A stretch of 64,000 nucleotides of DNA from Crocinitomix sp044361315 (lineage in GTDB: Bacteria > Bacteroidota > Bacteroidia > Flavobacteriales_D > Crocinitomicaceae). Positions 16,924 through 25,407 of this stretch are shown one piece after another. Both the position numbers and the translations under genes were made by a program. Position 1 is the stretch's first letter; every line of letters starts with the position of its first letter. The stretch spans positions 124,001 to 188,000 of the forward strand of contig JBIKJA010000001.1 of the NCBI GenBank assembly GCA_044361315.1, read 5' to 3'. The notes under the pieces are model-generated. The model was not told the origin of the DNA. It made no database searches and worked only from the letters and a program-made list of their open reading frames with translations.

Positions 16924-18999
16924 TTAAATAATTATTCTTCCTAATTTATCCGACAAAAGTAATTTCACTTTATCTAATTGTTTATGTTTGTTGAGTAAAC
17001 TCATAATTTCGACAATACTCTCTTCTGTTCCAAGCTCATTAAGTTGATTAATTCTGATTTGAATTTCACCAATTTGTTTTCGAACATGGGCACTTTTGAA
17101 AGCGTACAAAGATTCCATCACAGCTTGATCTAATTTATCAATTTCTGTATTAATCCGCACTTTTTTAAGGCTCCAATTTGCACTCGTTTCATATTTCACA
17201 GTTATGATATCTGCGGCTTTCCTACTAATTTCTAAATTTTCGTGTCGTATAAAATGGTCGATATTGTACAAAATATTTTCTACCTTACCTGCACTATATT
17301 CTTTCAAAATCGCGTTAAAAACAGAGTTTTGAAATTCAATTTGATCCCTTTCCAATTCATGTAAAATCAACTCAATCACGGGTACCTCCACGCGAACAAT
17401 TTTTTCTTCATTGTTTTCATCCAATTCAACATGATCGGTTTGAATGGAATACAATCCGTAATTCAATAAAATTCGGATCAGGTCATATTCGAAATAGTAA
17501 AGATCTTTTTGCTGAGTTGCGTCGGTAATAACCGAAGGTTGGTCCAAATCTTCAGGCGATAAAAAAGCTTCGATCGGAATCTCGTAATCCATTTCACCCC
17601 CAGCAACCGCATTAGGCTCAGTTGGCTTATTGAGCGTAGTTGTAGTTTGATCCGCTACTTGCCTTCGATCATCAATTCGTTGTTTTTCAACCCGCTTTTT
17701 CTGCCTTACCTTATTAACTTCTTGAATGATCGTTTCTTCGGCGATTCCGAAAATTGTTGCGCATTCTTTGCTGTAAATTTGACGTTTAATCGCGTCATCT
17801 ATCACTGCAACTGAACCAATAATGTCATTAATCAATTGCGCTTTTTTCAGTGGATCATTTCCAGCATCTTTTAAAAGAACATCTGATTTAAAAACAATAA
17901 AATCTTTCGAATTTCGGTCAATGTATCCTTTTAATTCTTCGGTTGACGATTTTTTTGCAAAGGAATCAGGATCTTCGCCATCTGGAAAAAGCACCACCTT
18001 AACATTTAAACCTTCTGAGAGAATCATGTCGATTCCACGAAAAGAGGCTTTAATTCCAGCAGCATCACCATCGTACAAAATCGTTACATTTTCGGTGTAT
18101 CGTTTGATGAGTTTTATTTGATCGACGGTCAAACTGGTTCCTGATGATGCTACCACATTTTCAACACCAGCTTGATAAAGCGAGATCACATCGGTATATC
18201 CTTCTACCAAATAACAATTGTCGTATTTAACAATCGAATTCTTTGCGAAAAAGAGCCCGTATAAAATTTTACTCTTATTGTATAATTCGCTTTCGGGCGA
18301 GTTAAAATACTTTGCAATATTTTTATCTGGTTTAAGCGTTCGTCCACCAAATCCAAGCACCTTACCTGCAATGCTGTGAATTGGAAACATTACACGACCC
18401 CGATAAAAATCAAAGGTTCGGTTGTCTTTAACTTTCGTTAAACCTGCTTTTTCAAGAAATTCTAATTTATAGTTTTTTGCAAGTGCAATAGAGGTAAAAC
18501 CATCCGACTCGTCTAAACAATACCCTAATTGAAATTTTTCAATAATATCTTCACGAAATCCACGCGAAATGAAATAAGACATACCTATTGCCTTGCCTTG
18601 TTCGTGTTTCCATAAGTTAGTTTGAAAAGTAGTTTTAGCAAATTCGAGAACAATACTTAAGTTTTCACGCTCCGAATAATTGGCTATTTCTTCGGCAGTT
18701 TTTGCCCGATCTTCTTTAATCTCAATATTGTATTTGTTTGCCAACCATTTTAAAGCTTCAACATAACTCAAATGTTCAACCTCCATCAAAAATGCCACCA
18801 CGTTTCCGCCTTTGGAGGAACTAAAACATTTCCAAATTTGTTTGGCTGGTGACACCATAAATGATGGCGTTCGCTCATCTACAAACGGACTTTTCCCTTT
18901 AAAATTTGACCCTGACTTTTTAAGTTGCACAAACTCACCTATCACTTCCTCTACTCGAGCAGCTTGATATATTTCATCTATGGTTTGTTTAGGTATCAT
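16924..18999 (-). CDS. dnaG: DNA primase with degenerate zinc-finger domain
   Basis: 691 residues. The N-terminal CHC2-type domain is recognisable (SPFVDERTPSFMVSP, KCFSSSKGGN), but three of four zinc ligands are replaced: the Cys, His, Cys, Cys positions read Ser37, Val40, Cys58, Ser61. The catalytic core has the TOPRIM motifs LVEGYTD near 265 and LYDGDAAG near 306. The C-terminal ~200 residues would bind the replicative helicase. From memory, other Bacteroidota primases show the same loss, so this is a lineage trait and not a local defect. It makes RNA primers at the replication fork. Confidence 0.95.
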   Translation of the reverse strand: MIPKQTIDEIYQAARVEEVIGEFVQLKKSGSNFKGKSPFVDERTPSFMVSPAKQIWKCFSSSKGGNVVAFLMEVEHLSYVEALKWLANKYNIEIKEDRAKTAEEIANYSERENLSIVLEFAKTTFQTNLWKHEQGKAIGMSYFISRGFREDIIEKFQLGYCLDESDGFTSIALAKNYKLEFLEKAGLTKVKDNRTFDFYRGRVMFPIHSIAGKVLGFGGRTLKPDKNIAKYFNSPESELYNKSKILYGLFFAKNSIVKYDNCYLVEGYTDVISLYQAGVENVVASSGTSLTVDQIKLIKRYTENVTILYDGDAAGIKASFRGIDMILSEGLNVKVVLFPDGEDPDSFAKKSSTEELKGYIDRNSKDFIVFKSDVLLKDAGNDPLKKAQLINDIIGSVAVIDDAIKRQIYSKECATIFGIAEETIIQEVNKVRQKKRVEKQRIDDRRQVADQTTTTLNKPTEPNAVAGGEMDYEIPIEAFLSPEDLDQPSVITDATQQKDLYYFEYDLIRILLNYGLYSIQTDHVELDENNEEKIVRVEVPVIELILHELERDQIEFQNSVFNAILKEYSAGKVENILYNIDHFIRHENLEISRKAADIITVKYETSANWSLKKVRINTEIDKLDQAVMESLYAFKSAHVRKQIGEIQIRINQLNELGTEESIVEIMSLLNKHKQLDKVKLLLSDKLGRIII

Positions 19000-19057
19000 T
19001 TTCTTTCAATCCGTTCTTATCAATTCATTAAAAAAAATTAATGCAGTATTGTTTTAA

Positions 19058-19065
19058 CAAAAGTA
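19058..19065 (-). promoter_or_regulatory. -7 element (TACTTTTG) of dnaG
   Basis: The minus strand reads TACTTTTG, a perfect TAnnTTTG match, 58 bases before the dnaG ATG. The 175-bp divergent region to the next plus-strand gene is otherwise AT-rich and featureless. Confidence 0.5.
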
Positions 19066-19174
19066 GCCAAAAACGACGAATTTTTTGCGTGCAATTATTT
19101 TTTAAAAAAATTGATCACCATAGACAACCAATTTAAAAGGACTTTGTAATTAGGAAAAATACACAAATTTAAAA

Positions 19175-20347
19175 ATGAAAAAAATGAAAAACCTATTCCT
19201 AATTGCAATCGCTTCAATCTTCGGTAGCGTTGCCATTGCGCAAGACACAACTGATTGTGCACTTTTCGTAAATTTCTCCTATACGGTAGATGAAGATAAT
19301 ATCTATTTTACCAACACCTCAACCGGCGAGCCTCTTGGCCCAATTTACAGTTGGACCATTGACGGATTAACCTCAGCTTTAGAAAACCCAACCTTTTCAA
19401 GAGCAGGTTTTGAAGCGACAGAAACCGTTTGTTTAACTGTGCACGATGAAGCTTTCGAATGTGCCGGTGAACGTTGTGAATTGATTGATTTTGCCATGGA
19501 GGACGATTCGATTATCATTATCATTGATAGTACAGATTGTTTATTATCAACAAGTTTTACTTATTCGGTTGTTGGTGACATGCTTTATTTAACTAATACC
19601 TCAACCGGCGAACCCGCAGACGCAATTTATTACTGGTCAGTTGATGGGCTTTATTCATACGAAGAAAATCCAAGTTTCTCTATACTTGGTTTTGAAGGGG
19701 TCGAAGAAGTTTGTTTCACCGTGTATGACAGCCTTGAACCTTGCTTTGAAACTTATTGCGAACTAATTTATCTTGACGGCGACACGATTGTAGACAGCAC
19801 AGATTGTCTTTTAAATGCAAGTTTCACGTTCTCTTTAGATGGTGGGATGTTAAATCTTTTCAATACATCCACAGACGAACCGTTTGGAGCTTACTATAAT
19901 TGGTCAGTTGATGGACTTTATTCAAGCGAAGAAAACCCGAGTTTCTCTACAGCGGATTTTGAAGCGACCGAAGAAGTTTGTTTAACCGTCTTTGATAGTT
20001 CTGAATTTTGCATTGACACTTATTGTCTAACTCTTTCGCTCGATGGTGATTCGGTAATTATTATTGACTCAACTGCTAGCCTATTGTCCTTAGAACAAAT
20101 CACGATGGAAATGTTCCCAAATCCTGCAAAAGACATGTTAACGATTAAGGTTTCTAATTCAAACAGCACTAAACAAGTAAACGTCTATTCCGCTTATGGC
20201 GAATTAGTTCGGGTGGAACAAATTCCACAAAATAATTCTCAAATCATCATGGATCTTACAGAATTGACCAATGGAATTTATATCGTAACAATCATTGACG
20301 AAGAAAATCCGGAGTTAATTATTCGTGAGAAATTGATTAAAAATTAA
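19175..20347 (+). CDS. Secreted three-repeat Ig/PKD-like protein with type IX sorting domain
   Basis: 390 residues: signal peptide (about 1-22, ending IAQ), three ~85-residue repeats, and a C-terminal domain. Each repeat carries a DCLLxxSFTxS start, NTSTGEP, WxVDGLxSxxENPSFS and a pair of Cys, as in PKD-like beta sandwiches; disulfides are likely. The last ~80 residues (FPNPAKDMLTIKV, then NVYSAYGELV, NGIYIVTI) form a classic type IX secretion sorting domain, so the protein is exported across the outer membrane and attached or released. Function unknown. It is monocistronic with a terminator. Confidence 0.85.
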   Translation: MKKMKNLFLIAIASIFGSVAIAQDTTDCALFVNFSYTVDEDNIYFTNTSTGEPLGPIYSWTIDGLTSALENPTFSRAGFEATETVCLTVHDEAFECAGERCELIDFAMEDDSIIIIIDSTDCLLSTSFTYSVVGDMLYLTNTSTGEPADAIYYWSVDGLYSYEENPSFSILGFEGVEEVCFTVYDSLEPCFETYCELIYLDGDTIVDSTDCLLNASFTFSLDGGMLNLFNTSTDEPFGAYYNWSVDGLYSSEENPSFSTADFEATEEVCLTVFDSSEFCIDTYCLTLSLDGDSVIIIDSTASLLSLEQITMEMFPNPAKDMLTIKVSNSNSTKQVNVYSAYGELVRVEQIPQNNSQIIMDLTELTNGIYIVTIIDEENPELIIREKLIKN

Positions 20348-20379
20348 TGTTGGTGGCAGGGGATTAAAAACCTCTCTTG

Positions 20380-20420
20380 AAAAAGGTGCGCTGAAATTCA
20401 GTAGCACCTTTTTCTTTTTT
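20380..20420 (+). terminator. Intrinsic terminator after the type IX cargo gene
   Basis: AAAAAGGTGC (20380-20389) pairs with GCACCTTTTT (20404-20413); the interior can also pair CTGAA with TTCAG. A T-rich tail follows. Confidence 0.8.
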
Positions 20421-20431
20421 TAAAATACCAA

Positions 20432-20461
20432 TTGACCGTCAAACAATTTGAACTAAATTTG
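20432..20461 (+). promoter_or_regulatory. Promoter of the sprT-like / manC pair
   Basis: TTG at 20432-20434 and a perfect -7 element TAAATTTG at 20454-20461, 19 bp apart. The predicted transcription start is near 20466. Confidence 0.55.
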
Positions 20462-20549
20462 TCTAAAAAAAATCCTGAATCACTCAGATAAAATAATTCA
20501 CTTTTCACATCAATTAAGTCGGTTTTTACCTTCTAAAACCAGCAATTAT

Positions 20550-21098
20550 GTGGCAATGATGTTAATCGATAAAGTGGTCCATTTTACGGTGAGTAAAAAA
20601 AGGAATACTAAATTAGGTGATTATCGACCACCCTTTAGAGGCAGTCCGCACCGCATTTCGGTGAATGGCGATTTAAATAAATATTCGTTTTTAGTGACCA
20701 CTTTGCACGAATTAGCTCACCTAATCACCTTTGAAAAATATGGTCATCGGGTAAAACCACATGGTGCTCAATGGAAACTCGAATTTCGTCATGTGTGCGA
20801 ACCTGTTCTTTCTATGGGGATTTTACCAGAAGATGTAACCATGGCTTTGCACAATTACTTAAAAAACGCAAAGGCTTCTTCGTGTACCGATGATCGGCTT
20901 TACCGCGTGTTAAGACGTTATGATAAAATGGTGGGCGTTACCCTTGAACAATTGGCGACAGGAAAAAAATTCCAGTTAAATGACAAAATCTTCGTTAAGG
21001 GTAAAAAATTACGCACACGATTTGAATGTGAAGAACTATTATCAGGAAAAAAATACCGAGTTTTGGGCTTGGCAGAAGTTAAAGAATTAGAAAATTAG
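20550..21098 (+). CDS. SprT-like zinc-binding protease-fold protein
   Basis: Contains the SprT core: a strand SVNGDLNKYSFLVTTLHELAHLITF with the HELAH zinc motif, then GHRVKPHGAQWKLEF, which supplies the third His. I give the GTG at 20550 as the first canonical start (ATG at 20556 also possible). However, the reading frame is open back to 20457, and the translated upstream residues (LSRFLPSKTSNY) fit the usual N-terminus of the Flavobacteriales family. The real start may therefore be a non-canonical codon such as CTG at 20475. The C-terminal ~60 residues are basic. The family includes DNA-protein-crosslink proteases in eukaryotes; the bacterial role is unclear. It lies 5 bases upstream of manC. 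Confidence 0.8.
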   Translation: MAMMLIDKVVHFTVSKKRNTKLGDYRPPFRGSPHRISVNGDLNKYSFLVTTLHELAHLITFEKYGHRVKPHGAQWKLEFRHVCEPVLSMGILPEDVTMALHNYLKNAKASSCTDDRLYRVLRRYDKMVGVTLEQLATGKKFQLNDKIFVKGKKLRTRFECEELLSGKKYRVLGLAEVKELEN

Positions 21099-21103
21099 CA
21101 TGT

Positions 21104-22213
21104 ATGAAAAATAATTTTGCAGTAATTATGGCGGGTGGAGTTGGAAGTCGGTTTTGGCCGATGAGCCAAGAGACCAAACCCAAACAGTTTTTGGATGTAC
21201 TTGGAATTGGTAAAACATTGATTCAAATGACCCACGAACGGTTACTCAAATTAGTTCCTGCCGATCAAATTTATGTGGTCACCAACACGTGGTATGCCGA
21301 CTTAGTTGAAGAGCAATTGGGGTTACCTCGCCATCAAATTTTAACCGAGCCAATGCGCAAAAACACTGCACCTTGTATCGCTTATGCTGCCCACAAAATT
21401 TATACCCTCGATCCCAATGCGAATTTAATCGTTGCGCCTTCCGATCATTTAATTTTAATGGAAGATCGTTTTGTCGAGATCGTGGAAATCGCTCTAAAAG
21501 ATGCAGAAACGAATCATACTTTAGTGACCTTAGGGATCAAACCTTCACGCCCTGACACTGGTTATGGCTATATCCAATTTGAAAATACGGGCGACATTTT
21601 AATGGGCGAGGTTCGTAAAGTGCAACAATTTACAGAAAAGCCTAACCGCGAATTGGCAGAAATTTTCTTAAAAAGTGGCGACTACTATTGGAATTCAGGG
21701 ATTTTTATCTGGAAAGTCCAAACCATTATCGATTCGCTTCAAAAATTTAAACCACAATTGAACGAATTGTTTCAATCAAAAGGAAACGATTACAATACAG
21801 ACAATGAGCAAGCTTTTGTTAACCAAGCATTTTTTAATTGTGAGGATATTTCAATCGACTTTGCTATATTAGAAAATGCTAAAAATGTAACTGTCGTACT
21901 TGCAAATTTTGGTTGGTCCGATTTAGGTACTTGGGGATCTTTATACACCCATTTAGAAAAAGATGTCGAAGGAAATGCGGTGATTGGCGACAAGGTTCAT
22001 TTATTTGAAAGTGAAAATTGTATCGTGAATCTTCCGAATGGAAAACTCGCCCTCTTACAAGGATTGGACGATTACATTATCGTTGAAGCACACGGCATTC
22101 TAATGGTCGTAAAAAAAGACCACGAACAACGCATCAAAGATTACCTAAAAGACATCCAAAAAAAAGATCCCGCTTATTTTGCTCAGGCAATACGATTAGT
22201 TAATCCAAAATAA
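21104..22213 (+). CDS. manC: Mannose-1-phosphate guanylyltransferase
   Basis: 369 residues. The nucleotidyltransferase signature IMAGGVGSRFWPMSQETKPKQF lies at residues 8-29, with the following blocks TEPMRKNTAPCIAYAA, APSDHLI, GYIQFE, FTEKP and YYWNSGIFIW. It makes GDP-mannose from mannose-1-phosphate and GTP for glycan synthesis. The length is that of the single-domain enzyme, without the phosphomannose isomerase domain of bifunctional ManC. It is probably co-transcribed with the SprT-like gene. Its end overlaps the convergent sppA end by 18 bases. Confidence 0.93.
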   Translation: MKNNFAVIMAGGVGSRFWPMSQETKPKQFLDVLGIGKTLIQMTHERLLKLVPADQIYVVTNTWYADLVEEQLGLPRHQILTEPMRKNTAPCIAYAAHKIYTLDPNANLIVAPSDHLILMEDRFVEIVEIALKDAETNHTLVTLGIKPSRPDTGYGYIQFENTGDILMGEVRKVQQFTEKPNRELAEIFLKSGDYYWNSGIFIWKVQTIIDSLQKFKPQLNELFQSKGNDYNTDNEQAFVNQAFFNCEDISIDFAILENAKNVTVVLANFGWSDLGTWGSLYTHLEKDVEGNAVIGDKVHLFESENCIVNLPNGKLALLQGLDDYIIVEAHGILMVVKKDHEQRIKDYLKDIQKKDPAYFAQAIRLVNPK

Positions 22214-23983
22214 GTAAGGCAACCTTGCTTGGTATTGGGTGGTTTGTCCAATCGTGGTTAGGTACGAATAAATTTCTGTCAACTGCATTTGAAGTCTCGA
22301 TTTTTCCGTAGTCTCCTTTTCTGGATTTTCAAAATTTTCCAAAATTTCAAAAAACTCGTTCACCTCAGCGGACAAATAATATTTAATCACAATATCCTTT
22401 TGCGCAATTCCAGCCCGCTTAGCGGCATCGTTAATTGCATCTTGCAAACCACCATATTCATCCACCAACCCAATTCTTTTCGCATCCGTTCCTGCCCACA
22501 CACGACCTTGTCCTATACTATCCACATCCGCTTTTTTCATGCCACGCCCTGCACCTACTTTACTAATAAAATCCTCATAAATATCATCCACCCCTTGCTG
22601 AATCAATTTTAACTCAAACTCTGTCAATCGTTTATTCATCGAAGGAACCGTTGCATGTTCATTTGTTTGCACCCCATCAAAAGTAATTCCGAGTTTGTTT
22701 TTAAATAAATCACCGGTGTACGGAATAATTCCAAAAACACCAATCGAGCCTGTAATTGTATTTGGTTGCGCATAAATTTTATCAGCGCCACAGGCTATAT
22801 AATAACCACCCGAAGCCGCCATATCTCCCATCGAAACCACAATTGGTTTTACCGCTTTGGTCAAGGTTACCTCGCGCCAAATAATATCACTCGCCAAGGC
22901 ACTACCACCAGGCGAATTAATTCTTAGCACTACCGCTTTAATTTTTTCATCCATTCTAGCCTCACGAATTTGGGCCGACAATGACGCACCACCAATCTGA
23001 TTCGCTTCACCTTCACCATCAACAATCTCACCTTCCGCAACAATTACTGCAATATTTTTATCCAGCGTTTTATCCAAAATTTGTTCTTCCTTAACCTTTT
23101 TCAGCGCATATTTCTGAAAAGAGAGTAATTCTAATTCCTCACCAGCAGGGGTTCCTGCTTTTTTAGTCAAAATATCCAATACCTCATCGTAATATTTAAT
23201 GCCATCCGCCATCTTATATTTCACCGCATCACCCGCTTTGCGAACAAATGCACTATCAGCAATTTTATCCAAAAATTCAACTTTCATATTTCTAGAACTT
23301 GCAATTGCGGTTGTCATTTCTGCCCACAAGGCATCCATGTATTTTTGAGCTTGTGCCCTACTTTCATCACTCATTTTATCGTAAAGCAAAGGTTCCACCG
23401 CACTCTTAAACTTATTGTTCGATCCTCTAATAATCTGCATTTCAACCTCTAATTTTTCCAAGGCACCTTTAAAAAACATCATCTCATTCCCTAACCCAAG
23501 AAATTCAAACATACCACTTGGAAAAACATACACTTCTTTCGCCACAGAAGCCAAATAATAGGCCTTTTTATCATAATTTTCGTGATACGAAACCAAAAAT
23601 TTTCCCGATGCTTGAAAATCTGCCAAGGCATCTCTAATTTCTTTAATCGTCGCCATTCCTGCGCTTACATTGTCACAGTTTAAAAAGATCCCCTTAATTT
23701 TTGGATCATCTTTTGCAATTTTGATCCCTTCCAAAATATCAATCAAACCAAACTGCTTTTCCAATTGGAAACCAGCAATTTCAGCATACGTAAAATCGCC
23801 AATCTCACCATTCAATTCCATGTGCAAAACCGTGTTGTCATTTACGGTTAACTTCTTGCTTTCAAACATATTACCAAACCCGGCAATCATCATGCTCAGA
23901 ATCAAAAAGAAAAGCAACATCACAAGAATACCCGAAATAATACTCGCCAAAAAACTAGCCCAAAAGGTCTTCCAAAATGTCAT
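22196..23983 (-). CDS. sppA: Signal peptide peptidase SppA, 67K type
   Basis: 595 residues: one N-terminal membrane helix (about 6-33) and two tandem ClpP-like S49 domains. The catalytic Ser lies in the second domain (DMAASGGYYIACGADKIYA, near 385). The general-base Lys lies in the first (SNNKFKSAVEPLLYDKMS, near 193), as in the E. coli-type enzyme. It degrades cleaved signal peptides in the membrane. A -7 element TAATTTTG lies at 24019-24026 on the minus strand. Confidence 0.94.
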   Translation of the reverse strand: MTFWKTFWASFLASIISGILVMLLFFLILSMMIAGFGNMFESKKLTVNDNTVLHMELNGEIGDFTYAEIAGFQLEKQFGLIDILEGIKIAKDDPKIKGIFLNCDNVSAGMATIKEIRDALADFQASGKFLVSYHENYDKKAYYLASVAKEVYVFPSGMFEFLGLGNEMMFFKGALEKLEVEMQIIRGSNNKFKSAVEPLLYDKMSDESRAQAQKYMDALWAEMTTAIASSRNMKVEFLDKIADSAFVRKAGDAVKYKMADGIKYYDEVLDILTKKAGTPAGEELELLSFQKYALKKVKEEQILDKTLDKNIAVIVAEGEIVDGEGEANQIGGASLSAQIREARMDEKIKAVVLRINSPGGSALASDIIWREVTLTKAVKPIVVSMGDMAASGGYYIACGADKIYAQPNTITGSIGVFGIIPYTGDLFKNKLGITFDGVQTNEHATVPSMNKRLTEFELKLIQQGVDDIYEDFISKVGAGRGMKKADVDSIGQGRVWAGTDAKRIGLVDEYGGLQDAINDAAKRAGIAQKDIVIKYYLSAEVNEFFEILENFENPEKETTEKSRLQMQLTEIYSYLTTIGQTTQYQARLPYLFWIN

Positions 23984-24018
23984 AAAAAATAAGTAAGTGA
24001 TTAATAACTCTTAAAGTC

Positions 24019-24026
24019 CAAAATTA
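24019..24026 (-). promoter_or_regulatory. -7 element (TAATTTTG) of sppA
   Basis: A perfect TAnnTTTG match on the minus strand, 35 bases before the sppA ATG. Confidence 0.5.
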
Positions 24027-24066
24027 ATCATTTTTGTTGGATATTTATTTTTTTCTTTGGGCAAAA

Positions 24067-24150
24067 CCCCGACATCCCTACTGAAATGTCGGATCGTCCA
24101 TCGGGATTGCAACCCCGACATCCCGAGTCCAACGTAGGGATCGTCGGGGT
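24067..24150. repeat. GC-rich double repeat, REP-like (within the 302-bp gap 23984-24285)
   Basis: This stands out as a GC island in AT-rich DNA. CCCCGACATCCC occurs at 24067-24078 and again at 24113-24124; GGATCGTC follows each copy (24091-24098 and 24139-24146). ACCCCGAC (24112-24119) is inverted as GTCGGGGT (24143-24150), and CCGACAT (24069-24075) as ATGTCGG (24086-24092). Such short GC-rich stem-loops resemble dispersed extragenic palindromes. No ORF or second copy is visible in the window. The rest of the gap holds the sppA promoter and the promoter of the next gene. Confidence 0.6.
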
Positions 24151-24251
24151 CGGGCTAACGTTACCGCTATTTTTTTTGACAAAAAATGAGCTTCACTCAT
24201 ATCCCTTTTGCTAATGGTGCATGAATTGAAACCCCACCTCATCGAATAAAC

Positions 24252-24281
24252 TTGTCAATCAGCTTGGAATTCTTACTTTTG
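24252..24281 (+). promoter_or_regulatory. Promoter of the glycosyltransferase pair; ATG four bases after -7
   Basis: TTG at 24252-24254, a 19-bp spacer, and a perfect -7 TACTTTTG at 24274-24281. The ATG of the first glycosyltransferase follows after TTTT, so the transcript is probably leaderless. Confidence 0.6.
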
Positions 24282-24285
24282 TTTT

Positions 24286-25407
24286 ATGGCAAAAAAAAGG
24301 CGGATTATAGTTTCGGTCACCAACGATCTATTTACGGATCAACGCGTTCGGAAAATCTGTGAGTTTTTGGTGGCTGCCAATTATGAAGTTACCTTGGTGG
24401 GACGCCTCTTAAAAAACAGTCAGCCCATGCCAACAACCGCCTATAAAACTAGACGGTTCAAACTTTTTTTTACCAAAGGCGCGCTGTTTTATGCTAATTA
24501 CAACCTTCGCCTTTTTTTCTACCTCATTTTTACCAAAACAGATTGTTTGCTTGCGAACGATTTAGACACCCTTTATGCCAATCACTGGGCCAGAAAATTT
24601 AAAAAAAACTGTCCTTTACTTTACGATTCACACGAATATTATATCGGTGTTCCTGAATTGGTGCACAGGCCAAAAATTCAGAAAATATGGCGATTTATCG
24701 AAAAACGAACCGTCCCAAAAGTGGATGCCATGTACACCGTCAACGAATCAATCGCAGCAATTTATAGAAAAGAATATCACCGCGAGGTAAAAGTAGTACG
24801 CAATATTTCTGATTTTAAAGGCCTATCCACCTTAAAATCAAAACAAGAGTTGGGCTTGCCTTTAGATAAAAAAATTATCATTGCTCAAGGGGCAGGAATT
24901 AATATTGATCGAGGAGTTGAAGAAGTAATGGAGGCCATTCAATTGGTCGAAAACGCCATTTTAATAATCATTGGCGATGGGGATGTCCTTCCACTTTTAA
25001 AACAAAAAGTAGCAAACGAAGATTTGGAAGAAAAAGTAAAGTTTTTTGGAAAACGTCCTTATTTAGAAATGATGAATTTTACGGTTCATTCCGATGTTGG
25101 CATCTCTATGGACAAAGACACCAATATCAACTATCGCTTTTCCTTGCCAAATAAAATTTTCGATTATATCCATGCTGGAATTCCAGTTTTGGTATCCAAT
25201 CTTCCAGAAATAAAAAACATTGTGGAGGGTTTTGGGGTTGGTTTGGTATGTCCTTCGCACCGACCAAAAGAAATTGCTCAATATTTAAATCAAATCCTCC
25301 ACGACGACCCGTTGAAAGAAAAATTTAAACAAGCCACAAAATCCGCTTCGCAAAAGCTAACTTGGGCCAACGAATGTGAGGTGCTAAAAACAATCTATTG
25401 TCAGTAG
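24286..25407 (+). CDS. Family 4-type (GT-B) glycosyltransferase
   Basis: 373 residues, cytoplasmic. The N-terminal half begins VTNDLFTDQRVRKICEFL (typical GT4 donor-family start) and contains ANDLDTLYA and LYDSHEYY. The C-terminal half has the nucleotide-sugar domain: IIIGDGDVLPLL, KVKFFGKRPYLEMM, the EX7E-like region ISMDKDTNINYRFSLPNKIFDYIHAGIPVL. It transfers a sugar to an unknown acceptor, probably in surface polysaccharide or glycolipid synthesis; manC nearby fits that. It overlaps the next gene by 10 bases. Confidence 0.85.
   Translation: MAKKRRIIVSVTNDLFTDQRVRKICEFLVAANYEVTLVGRLLKNSQPMPTTAYKTRRFKLFFTKGALFYANYNLRLFFYLIFTKTDCLLANDLDTLYANHWARKFKKNCPLLYDSHEYYIGVPELVHRPKIQKIWRFIEKRTVPKVDAMYTVNESIAAIYRKEYHREVKVVRNISDFKGLSTLKSKQELGLPLDKKIIIAQGAGINIDRGVEEVMEAIQLVENAILIIIGDGDVLPLLKQKVANEDLEEKVKFFGKRPYLEMMNFTVHSDVGISMDKDTNINYRFSLPNKIFDYIHAGIPVLVSNLPEIKNIVEGFGVGLVCPSHRPKEIAQYLNQILHDDPLKEKFKQATKSASQKLTWANECEVLKTIYCQ

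Noticed and set aside
24186..24240. GAATTGAAACCCC-like sequence that recalls the end of a CRISPR repeat
   Set aside because: Only one copy; no regular repeat-spacer spacing and no cas genes.
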